Part shown: positions 27,433 to 36,917 of the stretch, piece by piece
Layout of the letters: each line of letters opens with the position of its first letter
Position numbering within the stretch: position 1 is the first letter of the stretch
Assembly (NCBI GenBank): GCA_965198875.1
Contig: CBDAPU010000002.1
Location: forward strand, 1-64,000
Reading direction: 5' to 3'
DNA from: CBDAPU01 sp965198875
GTDB taxonomy: Bacteria; Pseudomonadota; Gammaproteobacteria; Eutrophobiales; Eutrophobiaceae
Length of the DNA stretch: 64,000 nucleotides
Translations under genes and position numbers: made by a program
The notes under the pieces: model-generated
Databases searched by the model: none
What the model was told of the DNA's origin: nothing
What the model saw: the letters and a program-made list of their open reading frames with translations, nothing else

Positions 27433-28290
27433 ATGTGGGAGCTAATGAGTCCTTATCTACAAAAGCTGCTGCCACAACATCTGTTGTCACAGTGGGTGTA
27501 CAGGGCGACACGCTGGACCTTCTCGCCCTGGAAAAACTGGCTCATTCGCATCATCATTAACAAATACAACATTGACATGAGCCTGGCCGCCGGCGCCTCT
27601 CTTGAGGAATACGCATCGTTTAATGATTTTTTTACTCGCAGGCTGAGACCCGAAAGCAGGCCGATAGCATCAATCGCGGGTGGTCTGACTTCCCCGGTTG
27701 ACGCCACCGTCAGTGCGGCGGGCGAGATACAAAGCAATCAGCTCCTTCAGGTGAAAGGGAAGTATTATTCACTTGAGGCGCTGTTTCATCACGATAAGGA
27801 ACTGGCGGCACATTATCTTGACGGCAGCTTTATCACCCTTTATCTATCACCGAGGGATTATCATCGTGTTCATATCCCCATAGATGGGGAGTTGGTGAGT
27901 ATGTCGTATATACCCGGCAAGTTGTTTTCCGTGAATGCGGCGACGACAAACCGAATAGAGCGATTATTTACCAGAAACGAGCGCATTATCATCCGCTTTC
28001 AGACGTCCATCGGTAGGGTCGCGGTAGTATTGGTCGGCGCCATTTTTGTCGGCTCCATGGAGACTATCTGGCATGGTCGCATCACCCCGACAAAGACCCG
28101 TGCATATCAGAAGTGGGAATACGAGAACACATCCATAAACAGACAATTCAGGCGTGGCGATGAAATTGGCAGGTTCAATATGGGCTCAACCGTGCTGGTG
28201 CTCACCGAGAAAGATAAAATCAAATGGGACGCTCACTGTGTGCCGGGCAAATGGCTTGCCATGGGAGAGCAGATCGCCACGTCCATCTAG
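27433..28290 (+). CDS. psd: Phosphatidylserine decarboxylase proenzyme
   Basis: A 285-residue Psd of the short bacterial type that makes phosphatidylethanolamine at the inner membrane. FNDFFTRRLRPESRPI, SPVDATVSAAGEI, FITLYLSPRDYHRVHIPIDG and the self-cleavage motif MGST (LGST in most) near the C-terminus are present; cleavage there creates the pyruvoyl group. The start is ATG 27433 with AAAGGCGG before it; a further upstream in-frame ATG lies inside the PCu(A)C gene. It is 10 bases from that gene, so likely cotranscribed with the copper pair. Confidence 0.95.
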   Translation: MWELMSPYLQKLLPQHLLSQWVYRATRWTFSPWKNWLIRIIINKYNIDMSLAAGASLEEYASFNDFFTRRLRPESRPIASIAGGLTSPVDATVSAAGEIQSNQLLQVKGKYYSLEALFHHDKELAAHYLDGSFITLYLSPRDYHRVHIPIDGELVSMSYIPGKLFSVNAATTNRIERLFTRNERIIIRFQTSIGRVAVVLVGAIFVGSMETIWHGRITPTKTRAYQKWEYENTSINRQFRRGDEIGRFNMGSTVLVLTEKDKIKWDAHCVPGKWLAMGEQIATSI

Positions 28291-28345
28291 CCTCAGCAAG
28301 GGGCAAACCCAGCCCTGTTCTCATTCATGCAAAGCGGTGCATTGC

Positions 28346-28684
28346 CTAGCTGTCTGGCTGGCCTGATCGAGTCCCCGCTGGCCACAGATAATGGCGTAGC
28401 TGATAGCGATAAATAAACCCGGGGAAGGCGAACACAATAAACAAAAAAAACGTCACCGCATAGAACTCCCAGTCCTGAACGTGTATTTCACCCTGCATTT
28501 TTTTCTCTACCCCCAGCGCCAGAAAACCGCTTAGAAAATACAACATAAACCACTCACACAAACACATCAAAACGGACTTCTTCGAAGGCTTGATAAACAA
28601 CAAAAAACGCTCGAAAAACCAGGGGATGTTGGCGAGAACCACCGCCACTATGATCAACAACCAGACAACATGACTTGAGGACAT
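28346..28684 (-). CDS. DUF2818 membrane protein, distal gene of the nuo operon
   Basis: A 112-residue protein with three hydrophobic segments (residues about 6-30, 45-60, 72-95) and the DUF2818 pattern VWLLIIVAVVLANIPWF and EWFMLYFLSGFLALGVE, then VQDWEFYAVTFFLFIVFAFPGFIYRY. Genes of this family often follow nuoN in beta- and gammaproteobacteria, as here, 175 bases downstream of nuoN on the same strand. A link to complex I is suggested by position only. Confidence 0.85.
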   Translation of the reverse strand: MSSSHVVWLLIIVAVVLANIPWFFERFLLFIKPSKKSVLMCLCEWFMLYFLSGFLALGVEKKMQGEIHVQDWEFYAVTFFLFIVFAFPGFIYRYQLRHYLWPAGTRSGQPDS

Positions 28685-28859
28685 CTCGTGCCTGACTAAT
28701 CACCGTAGCGACTATCTGTGATAGCGCCTTCATCAACCAGGCGGATCGGGTACGTCATGGACGACACCCCGAGGGGGTGTGGCCGTATTGACGGCGGGCA
28801 GGCGCTGTGCTCGAAGCGGGTAACATGATCACCTGGTCAGCGGATAATGGGAAAGGCGC

Positions 28860-30311
28860 TCAGAACCCCAACACCCTGGTGCAAACACCCATAAGCTGAT
28901 CGGGAATAAACCCCAGCAACAACAACACCAGTGCATTGACGCTGATCATCATACGCATGTGCTTACTCGCCTTGATTGCCGTCATGTGCTCGGGTTGATC
29001 GAAATACATCAGCTTGACGATACGCAGATAATAATAGGCGCCGATCACTGAGAAGATCACGGCCAGGGCCGCCAGCCAGATATGACCGATGACGACGACT
29101 TCCTTGATGACGAACCATTTCGCCCAAAAACCGGCAAAGGGAGGCACACCGGCCAGGGAAAACATCAGGATCAACATAATAAACGCAAACCACGGACTGC
29201 GCTCGGCCAAGCCCTTGAAATCATCCAGCTTGTCGGTTTCATAGTCCCTGCGTCCCAGCAAAATGATCATGCCGAAGGCGCCCATACTCATCAGCGCATA
29301 CACCAGCACATAAAAAAGGGCGCTTGCATAATGGGCGGAGCCAATATCGGGCTGTATGCCCGGCAGAATACCCAGGATCAAAAACCCCATGTGGGCAATG
29401 GCCGAGTAGGCGAGCATTCTTTTTATATTCGTCTGGGCAATGGCGATCACATTGCCCGTGGCCATGGACAGCAGCGCCAGGATAATCAACATGCCCTGCC
29501 AATCCGTATGCAGGGGCTGCATACCATCCACCAACAGGCGGATGGCCATCGCCAGGGCCGCAATTTTAGGTGCGCTGGCGATAAACAGGGTAACCGGGGT
29601 CGGCGCACCTTCATAGACATCGGGCACCCACATGTGAAACGGCACGGCCCCCAGCTTAAAGGCAATCCCCGCCACCACAAACACGAGGCCAAATACCAGC
29701 AACATACTCATCTGACTCTGTGCTGCAATAAACCCGGCCAACTCCGGAAGGATCAAAGTCCCTGACGCCCCATATAAAATAGACATGCCGTATAACAACA
29801 TGCCCGAGGCCAGGGCGCCGAGCACAAAGTATTTCATCGCCGCCTCCGATGCATCTGTCGAGTCCTTGTGCATCGCCACCATGGCGTATAAAGACAGAGA
29901 CATAAGCTCCAGCCCCATATAGACCGTCAACATGCTGTAGGCGGAGACCATCACCAACATGCCTAACACGGCAAATAATCCGAGCACAAAATACTCGCCC
30001 CTCAGCCTGTCATGTTCCTTAAAATAATCATAGGAGTAGAAGAACACGACGATGGTCACAAGACAAATGGCGGCTTTCAGCAAGACACTCATCGGATCCA
30101 GAATAAAACTCTGATGGAATACCGACACGCCCTCATCCGGGGAGAGATAAATCACCAGCAACATCACCGCCAGCAGGGAAAACTGGGTGAGCCAATAGGT
30201 GAGGGCCCGGCTCGGATCAGATGAGAACGTATCACAGATCAGGATCAGGCAGGCGAGGATCAACAACACCAGCTCCGGGATGAGAAATACCATTTCAGCG
30301 GACATGGGCAT
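28860..30311 (-). CDS. nuoN: NADH-quinone oxidoreductase subunit N
   Basis: A 483-residue antiporter-like membrane subunit of complex I with about 14 helices. Typical segments: YMGLELMSLSLYAMVAMHKDS with the conserved Glu of helix 5, FGLVFVVAGIAFKLGAVPFHMWVPDVYEGAPTP with the Lys of helix 7, IKRMLAYSAIAHMGFLILG and FSLAGVPPFAGFWAKWFV. It starts two bases after the nuoM stop. Confidence 0.96.
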   Translation of the reverse strand: MPMSAEMVFLIPELVLLILACLILICDTFSSDPSRALTYWLTQFSLLAVMLLVIYLSPDEGVSVFHQSFILDPMSVLLKAAICLVTIVVFFYSYDYFKEHDRLRGEYFVLGLFAVLGMLVMVSAYSMLTVYMGLELMSLSLYAMVAMHKDSTDASEAAMKYFVLGALASGMLLYGMSILYGASGTLILPELAGFIAAQSQMSMLLVFGLVFVVAGIAFKLGAVPFHMWVPDVYEGAPTPVTLFIASAPKIAALAMAIRLLVDGMQPLHTDWQGMLIILALLSMATGNVIAIAQTNIKRMLAYSAIAHMGFLILGILPGIQPDIGSAHYASALFYVLVYALMSMGAFGMIILLGRRDYETDKLDDFKGLAERSPWFAFIMLILMFSLAGVPPFAGFWAKWFVIKEVVVIGHIWLAALAVIFSVIGAYYYLRIVKLMYFDQPEHMTAIKASKHMRMMISVNALVLLLLGFIPDQLMGVCTRVLGF

Positions 30312-30313
30312 GA

Positions 30314-31831
30314 TTATCCGATTTTCGATTGCAATACCTGTTCCACCAGGTGCTCGATGCTGGCGCGCATAATCTCAAACAGGGGCTCAGGCCAGATCCC
30401 GAACCACAGCACAACCACCGCCAGCAGCGTCAGGAAAGCGCCCTCACGCAGGGAGATATCTTCCAGTCGGGCGACATTTTCATTGGCCACCTCGCCAAAG
30501 ATCACCCGCTTGTACATCCACAGGGTGTAGGCGGCGCCCAGGATTAAGGTCATCGCCGCCACCATGGCAATCCAGGGGGCGGCCTGGAAACTGCTCAATA
30601 TCACCAGGAACTCACCCACAAACCCCGATGTGCCGGGCAGGCCGGCATTGGCCATGGCGAAGAGCATCATAAATGCGGCGAATACGGGCATGGTATTCAC
30701 CACGCCGCCGTAGTCTGCAATGTCACGGCTATGGACCCGATCATACATGACGCCGACACACAGGAATAAGGCGGCGGAGATAAAGCCGTGGGAGATCATC
30801 TGCATCATGCCGCCTTCCAGCGCCATCGCCACACCGGCGCTCGCCCTGGTCTCAGCAAAGATGGCGAATATGACGAAGAAACCTAAGGTGACGAAACCCA
30901 TGTGGGAGATGGACGAGTAGGCGATCAGCTTCTTCATGTCGGTCTGCACCAATGCCACAAAGCCGATGTAGGCAATCGCAATCAGTGAGAGGCCGATCAT
31001 GAGACCATCAAAGGCGAAGCTCGCATCCGGGGTAATCGGCAAACTGAAACGAACAAACCCATAGCCGCCCATCTTCAGCATAACGGCCGCCAGCACCACC
31101 GATCCGCCCGTTGGCGCCTCAACATGGGCGTCCGGTAGCCAGGTGTGTACCGGCCACATGGGGATCTTCACGGCGAAGGCCAACAGGAATGCAATGAAGA
31201 TCAGTTTTTGCACATCAAGCGATAAGGGCAGTTTATGCAGGTCGAGGATATAAAAACTGCCCATTCTGGAATACAGATAAAGCAAGGCCACCAGCATAAA
31301 CACCGAGCCCAGAAAGGTGTAGAGAAAAAACTTCACGGTGGCGTAGACGCGATTTGGGCCGCCCCAAACACCGATGATCAAAAACATCGGGATCAACATG
31401 GCCTCCCAGAAAAAATAAAACAGGATGGCGTCCAGGGAGGTGAACACACCGATCATCAAGCCTTCCAGTATGAGAAAGGAGGCCATATATTGCGACAGGC
31501 GCCTCTCTATCACTTCCCAGCCGGCAATGATCACGATCACCGTGGTAAAGGTCGTCAGCAAGATGAGCGGCACGGCAATGCCGTCAACACCGAGATGATA
31601 ATTAATATTGAAGGTCTCAATCCAGGGGCTGTATTCCACAAACTGCATCAGGTGCGTGCCGGGATCAAAACGCACATACAAAAGCACCGACAAGGCGAAC
31701 ACCAACAGCGCTATGGCCAGTGACAGTGTTTTCACTGTCTGCGCCTGCCGATCGCCGGCATAGAGCACAAACAGACCGCCGATAACAGGCGCCCAAACCA
31801 GTAAACTGAGCAGGGGTAGACTCTCAGACAT
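30314..31831 (-). CDS. nuoM: NADH-quinone oxidoreductase subunit M
   Basis: A 505-residue proton-pumping subunit of complex I. Seen: FYFFWEAMLIPMFLIIGVWGGPNR with the helix 5 Glu, AFAVKIPMWPVHTWLPDAHVEAPT with the helix 7 Lys, DMKKLIAYSSISHMGFVTLG and NAGLPGTSGFVGEFLV. Unusually it is separated from nuoL by 520 bases that hold a small gene and a methyltransferase remnant on the same strand. Confidence 0.96.
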   Translation of the reverse strand: MSESLPLLSLLVWAPVIGGLFVLYAGDRQAQTVKTLSLAIALLVFALSVLLYVRFDPGTHLMQFVEYSPWIETFNINYHLGVDGIAVPLILLTTFTTVIVIIAGWEVIERRLSQYMASFLILEGLMIGVFTSLDAILFYFFWEAMLIPMFLIIGVWGGPNRVYATVKFFLYTFLGSVFMLVALLYLYSRMGSFYILDLHKLPLSLDVQKLIFIAFLLAFAVKIPMWPVHTWLPDAHVEAPTGGSVVLAAVMLKMGGYGFVRFSLPITPDASFAFDGLMIGLSLIAIAYIGFVALVQTDMKKLIAYSSISHMGFVTLGFFVIFAIFAETRASAGVAMALEGGMMQMISHGFISAALFLCVGVMYDRVHSRDIADYGGVVNTMPVFAAFMMLFAMANAGLPGTSGFVGEFLVILSSFQAAPWIAMVAAMTLILGAAYTLWMYKRVIFGEVANENVARLEDISLREGAFLTLLAVVVLWFGIWPEPLFEIMRASIEHLVEQVLQSKIG

Positions 31832-31890
31832 GCCTGATAAGCGAAGTATAAAAGTAACGTATCATCACCGGCTTCGTGCCCCTTGCCGTA

Positions 31891-32110
31891 TTAAAACAAG
31901 TCCGGGTGAGTGGCGGCGATACGACTGTTGGCTAAACTCATATAGTCCTGATTGATTTCAAAACCAATGAAGTATCTATCGCTTTTAAGTGCGGCAACGG
32001 CCGTGGTGCCGCTGCCCGTTGAAGCGCTTACCGCCTTGTTCATATCTTTGCCCATGCCATTAACCATATATTTCCCTGATGAGTTTTTTGCGTTTTTCGA
32101 TCCTGCCCTG
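31891..32110 (-). pseudogene. C-terminal remnant of a DNA methyltransferase between nuoL and nuoM
   Basis: On the minus strand a frame ending at the TAA 31891-31893 reads ASTGSGTTAVAALKSDRYFI, then GFEINQDYMSLANSRIAA. That is the SAM-binding motif I (GSGTT) and the IGxExxxxYxxxAxxRI end of N6-adenine/N4-cytosine methyltransferases of the beta type. The Asp-Pro-Phe that usually precedes GSGTT is lost, and so is the catalytic DPPY part, so only about the last 60-70 residues survive. Confidence 0.7.
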
Positions 32111-32147
32111 TGTGATTTTCATTATCAGATGATCATATTCAACAACG

Positions 32148-32336
32148 CTATGCACTTTCTCTATCATCGATAACGAGCACCTCATCTGCATCTTCCCAAT
32201 TCTCCAAATGAGATAAAATCTCGCCTTCTTCAGGCGCCAGCTCTCTCGCTTTTATAATGGCCTGATCTTCATTTTCTGCACTTATTTCAAAGGTGCAAAA
32301 GGTTGAATAATATAGTTTCACTTCATGGCGTCTCAT
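32148..32336 (-). CDS. Small acidic protein, unrecognised, between nuoL and nuoM
   Basis: A 62-residue frame starting 15 bases after the nuoL stop. It reads as one alpha/beta unit: a strand KLYYSTFCTFEISAE, a helix NEDQAIIKARELA, and an acidic end LENWEDADEVLVIDD. The pattern of a strand then an Ala-Glu-rich helix recalls DpnD/PcfM-like small proteins, but I cannot confirm that. Codon use and low pI look genuine. With the methyltransferase scrap it forms an insert inside the nuo operon. No role in complex I is implied. Confidence 0.6.
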   Translation of the reverse strand: MRRHEVKLYYSTFCTFEISAENEDQAIIKARELAPEEGEILSHLENWEDADEVLVIDDRESA

Positions 32337-32351
32337 ATCTCATCCATCCAG

Positions 32352-34334
32352 TCAGACTAAAACCCCATGCACAAACACGCCCAGCAGAAGCAGCAGGCCG
32401 ATGATCATGGCGAAGGCATAATCGTATAAATAACCGGACTGCAAGGCCCTGAGCACACCTGAGCACCAGCGCACGGTGCGGGCGGCGCCATTGACCAGCG
32501 CCCCGTCTATGAGCCGCACATCGCCAAACCGCCAGAGCGCCCCGCCAATCCCGCGCGCCCCGCCGGCAAAGACACATTGATACACCTCATCAAAATAGTA
32601 TTTTTTGAGAAATAATTGATATAAGCCGTTCAGGGGACGGGCGACCTTCTCCGGCCAATGCGGAAACCTGATATAAAACAACCAGGCGATCAACACCCCT
32701 GACAACGCCAAATAGACCGGGGGATGTGTAAATGCCACAAGCGTAAAACCCAACACCCCCCGATAGTGAGCGGCCATCTCATTCAGACCGTCTGCATGTG
32801 CTACGGACACGTAAATGGCGTCCATAAAATACGCACCGCTGATCACACCCCCCATTAAATAAGCGCCCGCCAGCAGGGAGGGTATCGCCAAAACGAGCAG
32901 GGGAACGGTCACCACCCAGGGGGACTCACGCAGGCGCTTCCAGGTCTCCATGCCGAAGTTCTCCTTCCCGTGAAACGTCATAAAGAACAGACGAAAAGAA
33001 TACAGCGCCGTAATCAACACGCCCATCAAAACGGCATAATAGGCCATGCCCGCCGCCGGAAGCTCGGAATAATGCACAGCTTCAATGATGGCGTCTTTGG
33101 AATAAAAACCGGCGAAGGGCGGCAGACCAATCAGCGCCAGTGAGCCGATCAGGCAGGTAAACCAGGTGATCGGCATCTTCTTGTATAACCCGCCCATCTT
33201 ACGCATGTCCTGCTCGTGGTGCATGCCGATGATCACCGAGCCGGCGGCAAGAAATAACAGCGCCTTGAAAAACGCATGGGTCACCAGGTGGAAGATGGCG
33301 ATGCCATAGGCGGAGGCGCCGAGGGCGACGGTCATATAACCGAGCTGCGATAAGGTGGAGTAGGCGATGACCCGTTTGATGTCATGTTGCACCAGCGCCA
33401 GCAGCCCCATGAAAAATGCCGTCACGGCGCCAATAAAGAGGATCAGGTTCAATGCCGTTTCAGACAACTCAAACAGGGGCGACATGCGCGCCACCATGAA
33501 GATCCCGGCGGTCACCATCGTTGCCGCATGGATCAGAGCCGAGATCGGCGTTGGCCCTTCCATGGAATCCGGCAGCCAGACATGCAGGGGCGCCTGGGCG
33601 GATTTCCCCATCGCCCCGATAAAGAGACAGATGCAGATAAAGCTCATCACCGACCAGTCCTGCCCGGGGAGCAGACTTAAAGTGGCACCGGCCACGGCAT
33701 CCGTGCGCGCAAAGACCTCCATATAATCCAGCGAATGAAAATACAGCAGGATAGCCGCAATGCCGATGAGGAAACCAAGATCGCCCACCCGATTCACCAG
33801 GAACGCCTTGAGACTGGCGAAGATGGCCGTCTCTTTTTTATACCAAAAGCCGATCAACAAATAAGACACGAGGCCCACCGCCTCCCAGCCAAAGAACAAC
33901 TGCATGAAGTTATTGGACATCACCAGCATCAGCATGGCGAAGGTAAACAGGGAGATGTAACTGAAAAAACGTTGATAGCCGGGATCATCGTGCATGTAGC
34001 CGATGGTGTAGATATGGATCATCCAGGAGACAAAGCTGACGATGACCATCATCGTCACCGATAGGGGATCCACCAGAAAGCCCACTTCAAAGGTGTAGCC
34101 CCCCGTTGCCAGCCAGGTATAGAGCGCAGCGTTATACACCTCACCGCCGTCAAACATGATGTGTTTATAGGCGATCAGGGACAGCATCGCCGAGACGCCA
34201 ACGCCGATGATCGTCACCCAATGGGCGCCAGCCCGACCAATCAGGCGGCCAAACAGGCCGGCAATCACCGCCCCGGCAAGGGGCGAGAGCACAATGGCGA
34301 GGTAGATATTTTCCATATTATCGGCCATGTTCAT
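32352..34334 (-). CDS. nuoL: NADH-quinone oxidoreductase subunit L
   Basis: A 660-residue subunit at the distal end of the complex I membrane arm. Seen: NNFMQLFFGWEAVGLVSYLLIGFW, MGKSAQAPLHVWLPDSMEGPTPISALIHAATMV (helix 7 Lys and helix 8 His), HDIKRVIAYSTLSQLGYM and HAFFKALLFLAAGSVI. The C-terminal part has the long lateral helix and a final anchor (MIIGLLLLLGVFVHG). The start overlaps the nuoK stop. Confidence 0.97.
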   Translation of the reverse strand: MNMADNMENIYLAIVLSPLAGAVIAGLFGRLIGRAGAHWVTIIGVGVSAMLSLIAYKHIMFDGGEVYNAALYTWLATGGYTFEVGFLVDPLSVTMMVIVSFVSWMIHIYTIGYMHDDPGYQRFFSYISLFTFAMLMLVMSNNFMQLFFGWEAVGLVSYLLIGFWYKKETAIFASLKAFLVNRVGDLGFLIGIAAILLYFHSLDYMEVFARTDAVAGATLSLLPGQDWSVMSFICICLFIGAMGKSAQAPLHVWLPDSMEGPTPISALIHAATMVTAGIFMVARMSPLFELSETALNLILFIGAVTAFFMGLLALVQHDIKRVIAYSTLSQLGYMTVALGASAYGIAIFHLVTHAFFKALLFLAAGSVIIGMHHEQDMRKMGGLYKKMPITWFTCLIGSLALIGLPPFAGFYSKDAIIEAVHYSELPAAGMAYYAVLMGVLITALYSFRLFFMTFHGKENFGMETWKRLRESPWVVTVPLLVLAIPSLLAGAYLMGGVISGAYFMDAIYVSVAHADGLNEMAAHYRGVLGFTLVAFTHPPVYLALSGVLIAWLFYIRFPHWPEKVARPLNGLYQLFLKKYYFDEVYQCVFAGGARGIGGALWRFGDVRLIDGALVNGAARTVRWCSGVLRALQSGYLYDYAFAMIIGLLLLLGVFVHGVLV

Positions 34335-34636
34335 CCCTTCATGCTGTCCAGATCAGCCACGTTGATGGTATGTCGATGACGAAAGAGCACCACCAGAATG
34401 GCGAGCCCAATGGCCGCCTCGGCGGCGGCGACCGTTAAGATGAAAAACACAAAGACCTGCCCGTGAATGTCGCCGAGGAAATGGGAAAAGGCAATGAAGT
34501 TCATATTCACCGACAACAACATCAACTCAATACACATCAGTAAAATAATCACGTTCTTGCGGTTAATAAAAATGCCCGCCACACTGATGCAAAAGAGGAT
34601 GGCGGCCAGCATCAACACCTCCGTGAGCGCAATCAC
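34331..34636 (-). CDS. nuoK: NADH-quinone oxidoreductase subunit K
   Basis: A 101-residue three-helix subunit. NVIILLMCIELMLLSVNMNFIAFS carries the two membrane Glu positions together with VAAAEAAIGLAILVVLFR. The start is GTG at 34636; nuoL begins inside its last codons. Confidence 0.95.
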   Translation of the reverse strand: MIALTEVLMLAAILFCISVAGIFINRKNVIILLMCIELMLLSVNMNFIAFSHFLGDIHGQVFVFFILTVAAAEAAIGLAILVVLFRHRHTINVADLDSMKG

Positions 34637-34648
34637 CTGGGCGCCCCG

Positions 34649-35254
34649 CTAGGCATCTGGTTTCTCCGCCTCCATAGTGATCAGTCGTACACGCTGATCA
34701 CGTTTGACCACCACCTGTGTGTGCGGCCTGGGCGTGCGCCCGGCCCTGGATTGACGCATGGTCAAACTGATGGCGGCAATGATCGCCACCAGCAAGATCG
34801 CCCCGGCGATCTCAAAGGGGTAGAGATACTCCGTAAACAACACCTTGCCTAACAGCAGGGTATTGCTCGCATCTGCCGGCAGTTGCCTGGCGAGCCTGGA
34901 TGTGCTGGAGAAAATCTGATCTGCGCCCACGACCAGGCCCATCGCCACCATCATCAATGCAGCAAAAAACAAGCCCACCGGCAGGAACCTGGCGAAGCCC
35001 TCACGCAAGGGGGCGAGGTTAATATCCAGCATCATCACCACAAACAGGAACAACACCATCACCGCACCCACGTAAACCAGGATTAATACGATAGCGAGAA
35101 ACTCGGCCTGTAACAGCAGCCAGATAGCGGCGCTTGAGAAAAAGGCCAGCACAAGAGAGAGGGCCGCATGGACGGGATTACGCACCATAATCACCATGCT
35201 CGCCGAGAGGATGAGCATGGTGGCGAAGAGATAGAAGATCGCCTGCTCTAACAT
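34649..35254 (-). CDS. nuoJ: NADH-quinone oxidoreductase subunit J
   Basis: A 201-residue membrane subunit. FYLFATMLILSASMVIMVRNPVHAALSLVLAFFSSAAIWLLL is the standard start, followed by LILVYVGAVMVLFLFVVMML (the pi-bulge helix) and a longer C-terminal section ending in a basic tail. I place the start at ATG 35254; an upstream in-frame ATG at 35320 would overlap nuoI and adds non-family residues. Confidence 0.94.
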   Translation of the reverse strand: MLEQAIFYLFATMLILSASMVIMVRNPVHAALSLVLAFFSSAAIWLLLQAEFLAIVLILVYVGAVMVLFLFVVMMLDINLAPLREGFARFLPVGLFFAALMMVAMGLVVGADQIFSSTSRLARQLPADASNTLLLGKVLFTEYLYPFEIAGAILLVAIIAAISLTMRQSRAGRTPRPHTQVVVKRDQRVRLITMEAEKPDA

Positions 35255-35300
35255 GGCCTGATCAGTGCTGATGATGTAAGCCGGTTGTCCCTGGTTTCCG

Positions 35301-35813
35301 TCATCGGTAAAGCGCCTCACTGGCGCGGTCTTCGGCGATCTGCGCCTCGGCCCTGTCCCCCACCTCCAGCAACTTCTGTTTCGTCATTAGGAGATCGCCG
35401 CGCTGCTCGCCGTGATACTCATAAATACGGGTCTCAACAATGGAGTCCACCGGACAGGACTCCTCACAAAAACCACAGAAGATACACTTGGTTAGATCAA
35501 TATCATAGCGGGTCGTGCGGCGCGTGCCATCCTCACGCTGCTCGGAGTCGATGGTGATCGCAAGCGCCGGACACACCGCCTCACACAACTTGCAGGCAAT
35601 ACAACGCTCCTCACCATTGGGGTAGCGGCGAAGGGCATGCAGGCCGCGAAAGCGCGGCGATTGCGGCGTCTTCTCTTCGGGGTAGTGTACGGTCACTTTG
35701 CGTCTAAACAGATAGCGACCGGTCAAATGCAGACCTTTTAGTAGCTCCCACAACAACAAACTCTGAAAATACGCCTTCACTTTTTGCATCATTGAACCCA
35801 ACCCCTTATGCAC
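35301..35813 (-). CDS. nuoI: NADH-quinone oxidoreductase subunit I (2x 4Fe-4S)
   Basis: A 163-170 residue ferredoxin-like subunit that carries clusters N6a and N6b between NuoG and NuoB. CIACKLCEAVCPALAI and CIFCGFCEESCPVDSI are the two CxxCxxCxxxCP motifs. An amphipathic N-terminal helix (FQSLLLWELLKGLHLTGRYL) holds it to the membrane arm. The first ATG overlaps nuoH by eight bases; a second at residue 8 is also possible. Confidence 0.96.
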   Translation of the reverse strand: MHKGLGSMMQKVKAYFQSLLLWELLKGLHLTGRYLFRRKVTVHYPEEKTPQSPRFRGLHALRRYPNGEERCIACKLCEAVCPALAITIDSEQREDGTRRTTRYDIDLTKCIFCGFCEESCPVDSIVETRIYEYHGEQRGDLLMTKQKLLEVGDRAEAQIAEDRASEALYR

Positions 35814-36915
35814 TGAACCAGGGCGCCACCTGCCCCACCACCAGGGCGCTCACCACCACTATCCAGACAATGGTGATCGGCAAAAACACCTTCCAGCCGA
35901 GGCGCATGATCTGATCATAGCGATAGCGCGGGAAGGTGGCCCGAAACCAGAGAAACAAAAACAGGAACACCGATGTCTTGGCCAGAAACCACAGGATATG
36001 GGGCTCGCCCAGCACGGGAATATCCCCCAGCAAAGGAATACCCTGCAAAGGCGAGAGCCAGCCGCCACAAAACATCAGGGCAGTGAGCGCTGCGATCAGG
36101 ATCATATTGGCGTACTCGGCCATAAAGAAGATGGAAAACGCCACCCCGCCGTATTCCACATGAAAGCCGGCGACAATCTCGGACTCCCCCTCGGCCACAT
36201 CAAAGGGCGCCCTGTTCGTCTCCGCCACACCGGAGATGTAATAGACAATAAAAATCGGGAACAACGGCAGCCAGAACCAGTGCAGGATGCTGCCGGCCTG
36301 GGCGCGGACAATATCCCCCAGGTTCAGACTGCCGGCGGCAATCAACACACAAACCAGTGCAAAGCCCATGGCGATCTCATAGGAGACGATCTGCGCCGCC
36401 GAGCGCATGGCGCCGAGAAAGGCGTACTTGGAATTGGAGGCCCAACCGGCAATGATGATCCCGTAAACAGCCAGTGAGGTTAGGGCCAGTATATATAGAA
36501 GACCGGCGTTGATGTCGGCCAGCACCGCCACATCGTTAAACGGCACCACCGCCCAGGCCGCCAGGGACGGGGCTATGGAGAGGATGGGCGCCATAATAAA
36601 CAGACGCCTGTTCGCCCCCGCCGGGATGATCGTTTCCTTGAAGATGAGTTTCACGGCATCAGCAATCGGCTGCCCCAGTCCCCAGAGCCTAAGGCCAAAA
36701 AAACCGACCCGATTGGGGCCGATACGACCCTGGATAAAACCGATCACCTTGCGCTCGGCATAGGTGGTATAGGCGACTGTAGCGAGCACTGGCAAGAGGA
36801 TGCAGAGGATCTTGATGAGGATATCCAGGGTATAGACGATCTCCTCCGTAAAGGTGCCGGGGGATACCAGGCTGACCAGTGGGGTGAGAAGCTGATTGCG
36901 AATAAACTCAAACAT
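35806..36915 (-). CDS. nuoH: NADH-quinone oxidoreductase subunit H
   Basis: A 369-residue membrane subunit that forms the quinone entry site with NuoB and NuoD. TYAERKVIGFIQGRIGPNRVGFFGLRLWGLGQPIADAVKLIFKE is the canonical first loop, in short pieces: ERKVIGFIQGR and GPNRVG; later AETNRAPFDVAEGESEIVAG and FLWFRATFPRYRYDQIMRLGW. It starts two bases before the nuoG stop boundary, tightly packed. Confidence 0.97.
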   Translation of the reverse strand: MFEFIRNQLLTPLVSLVSPGTFTEEIVYTLDILIKILCILLPVLATVAYTTYAERKVIGFIQGRIGPNRVGFFGLRLWGLGQPIADAVKLIFKETIIPAGANRRLFIMAPILSIAPSLAAWAVVPFNDVAVLADINAGLLYILALTSLAVYGIIIAGWASNSKYAFLGAMRSAAQIVSYEIAMGFALVCVLIAAGSLNLGDIVRAQAGSILHWFWLPLFPIFIVYYISGVAETNRAPFDVAEGESEIVAGFHVEYGGVAFSIFFMAEYANMILIAALTALMFCGGWLSPLQGIPLLGDIPVLGEPHILWFLAKTSVFLFLFLWFRATFPRYRYDQIMRLGWKVFLPITIVWIVVVSALVVGQVAPWFSA

Positions 36916-36917
36916 GT

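Noticed and set aside
31952..32173. Plus-strand frame of 73 codons between nuoM and nuoL
   Set aside because: It is antisense to the methyltransferase remnant, which has the recognisable motifs.
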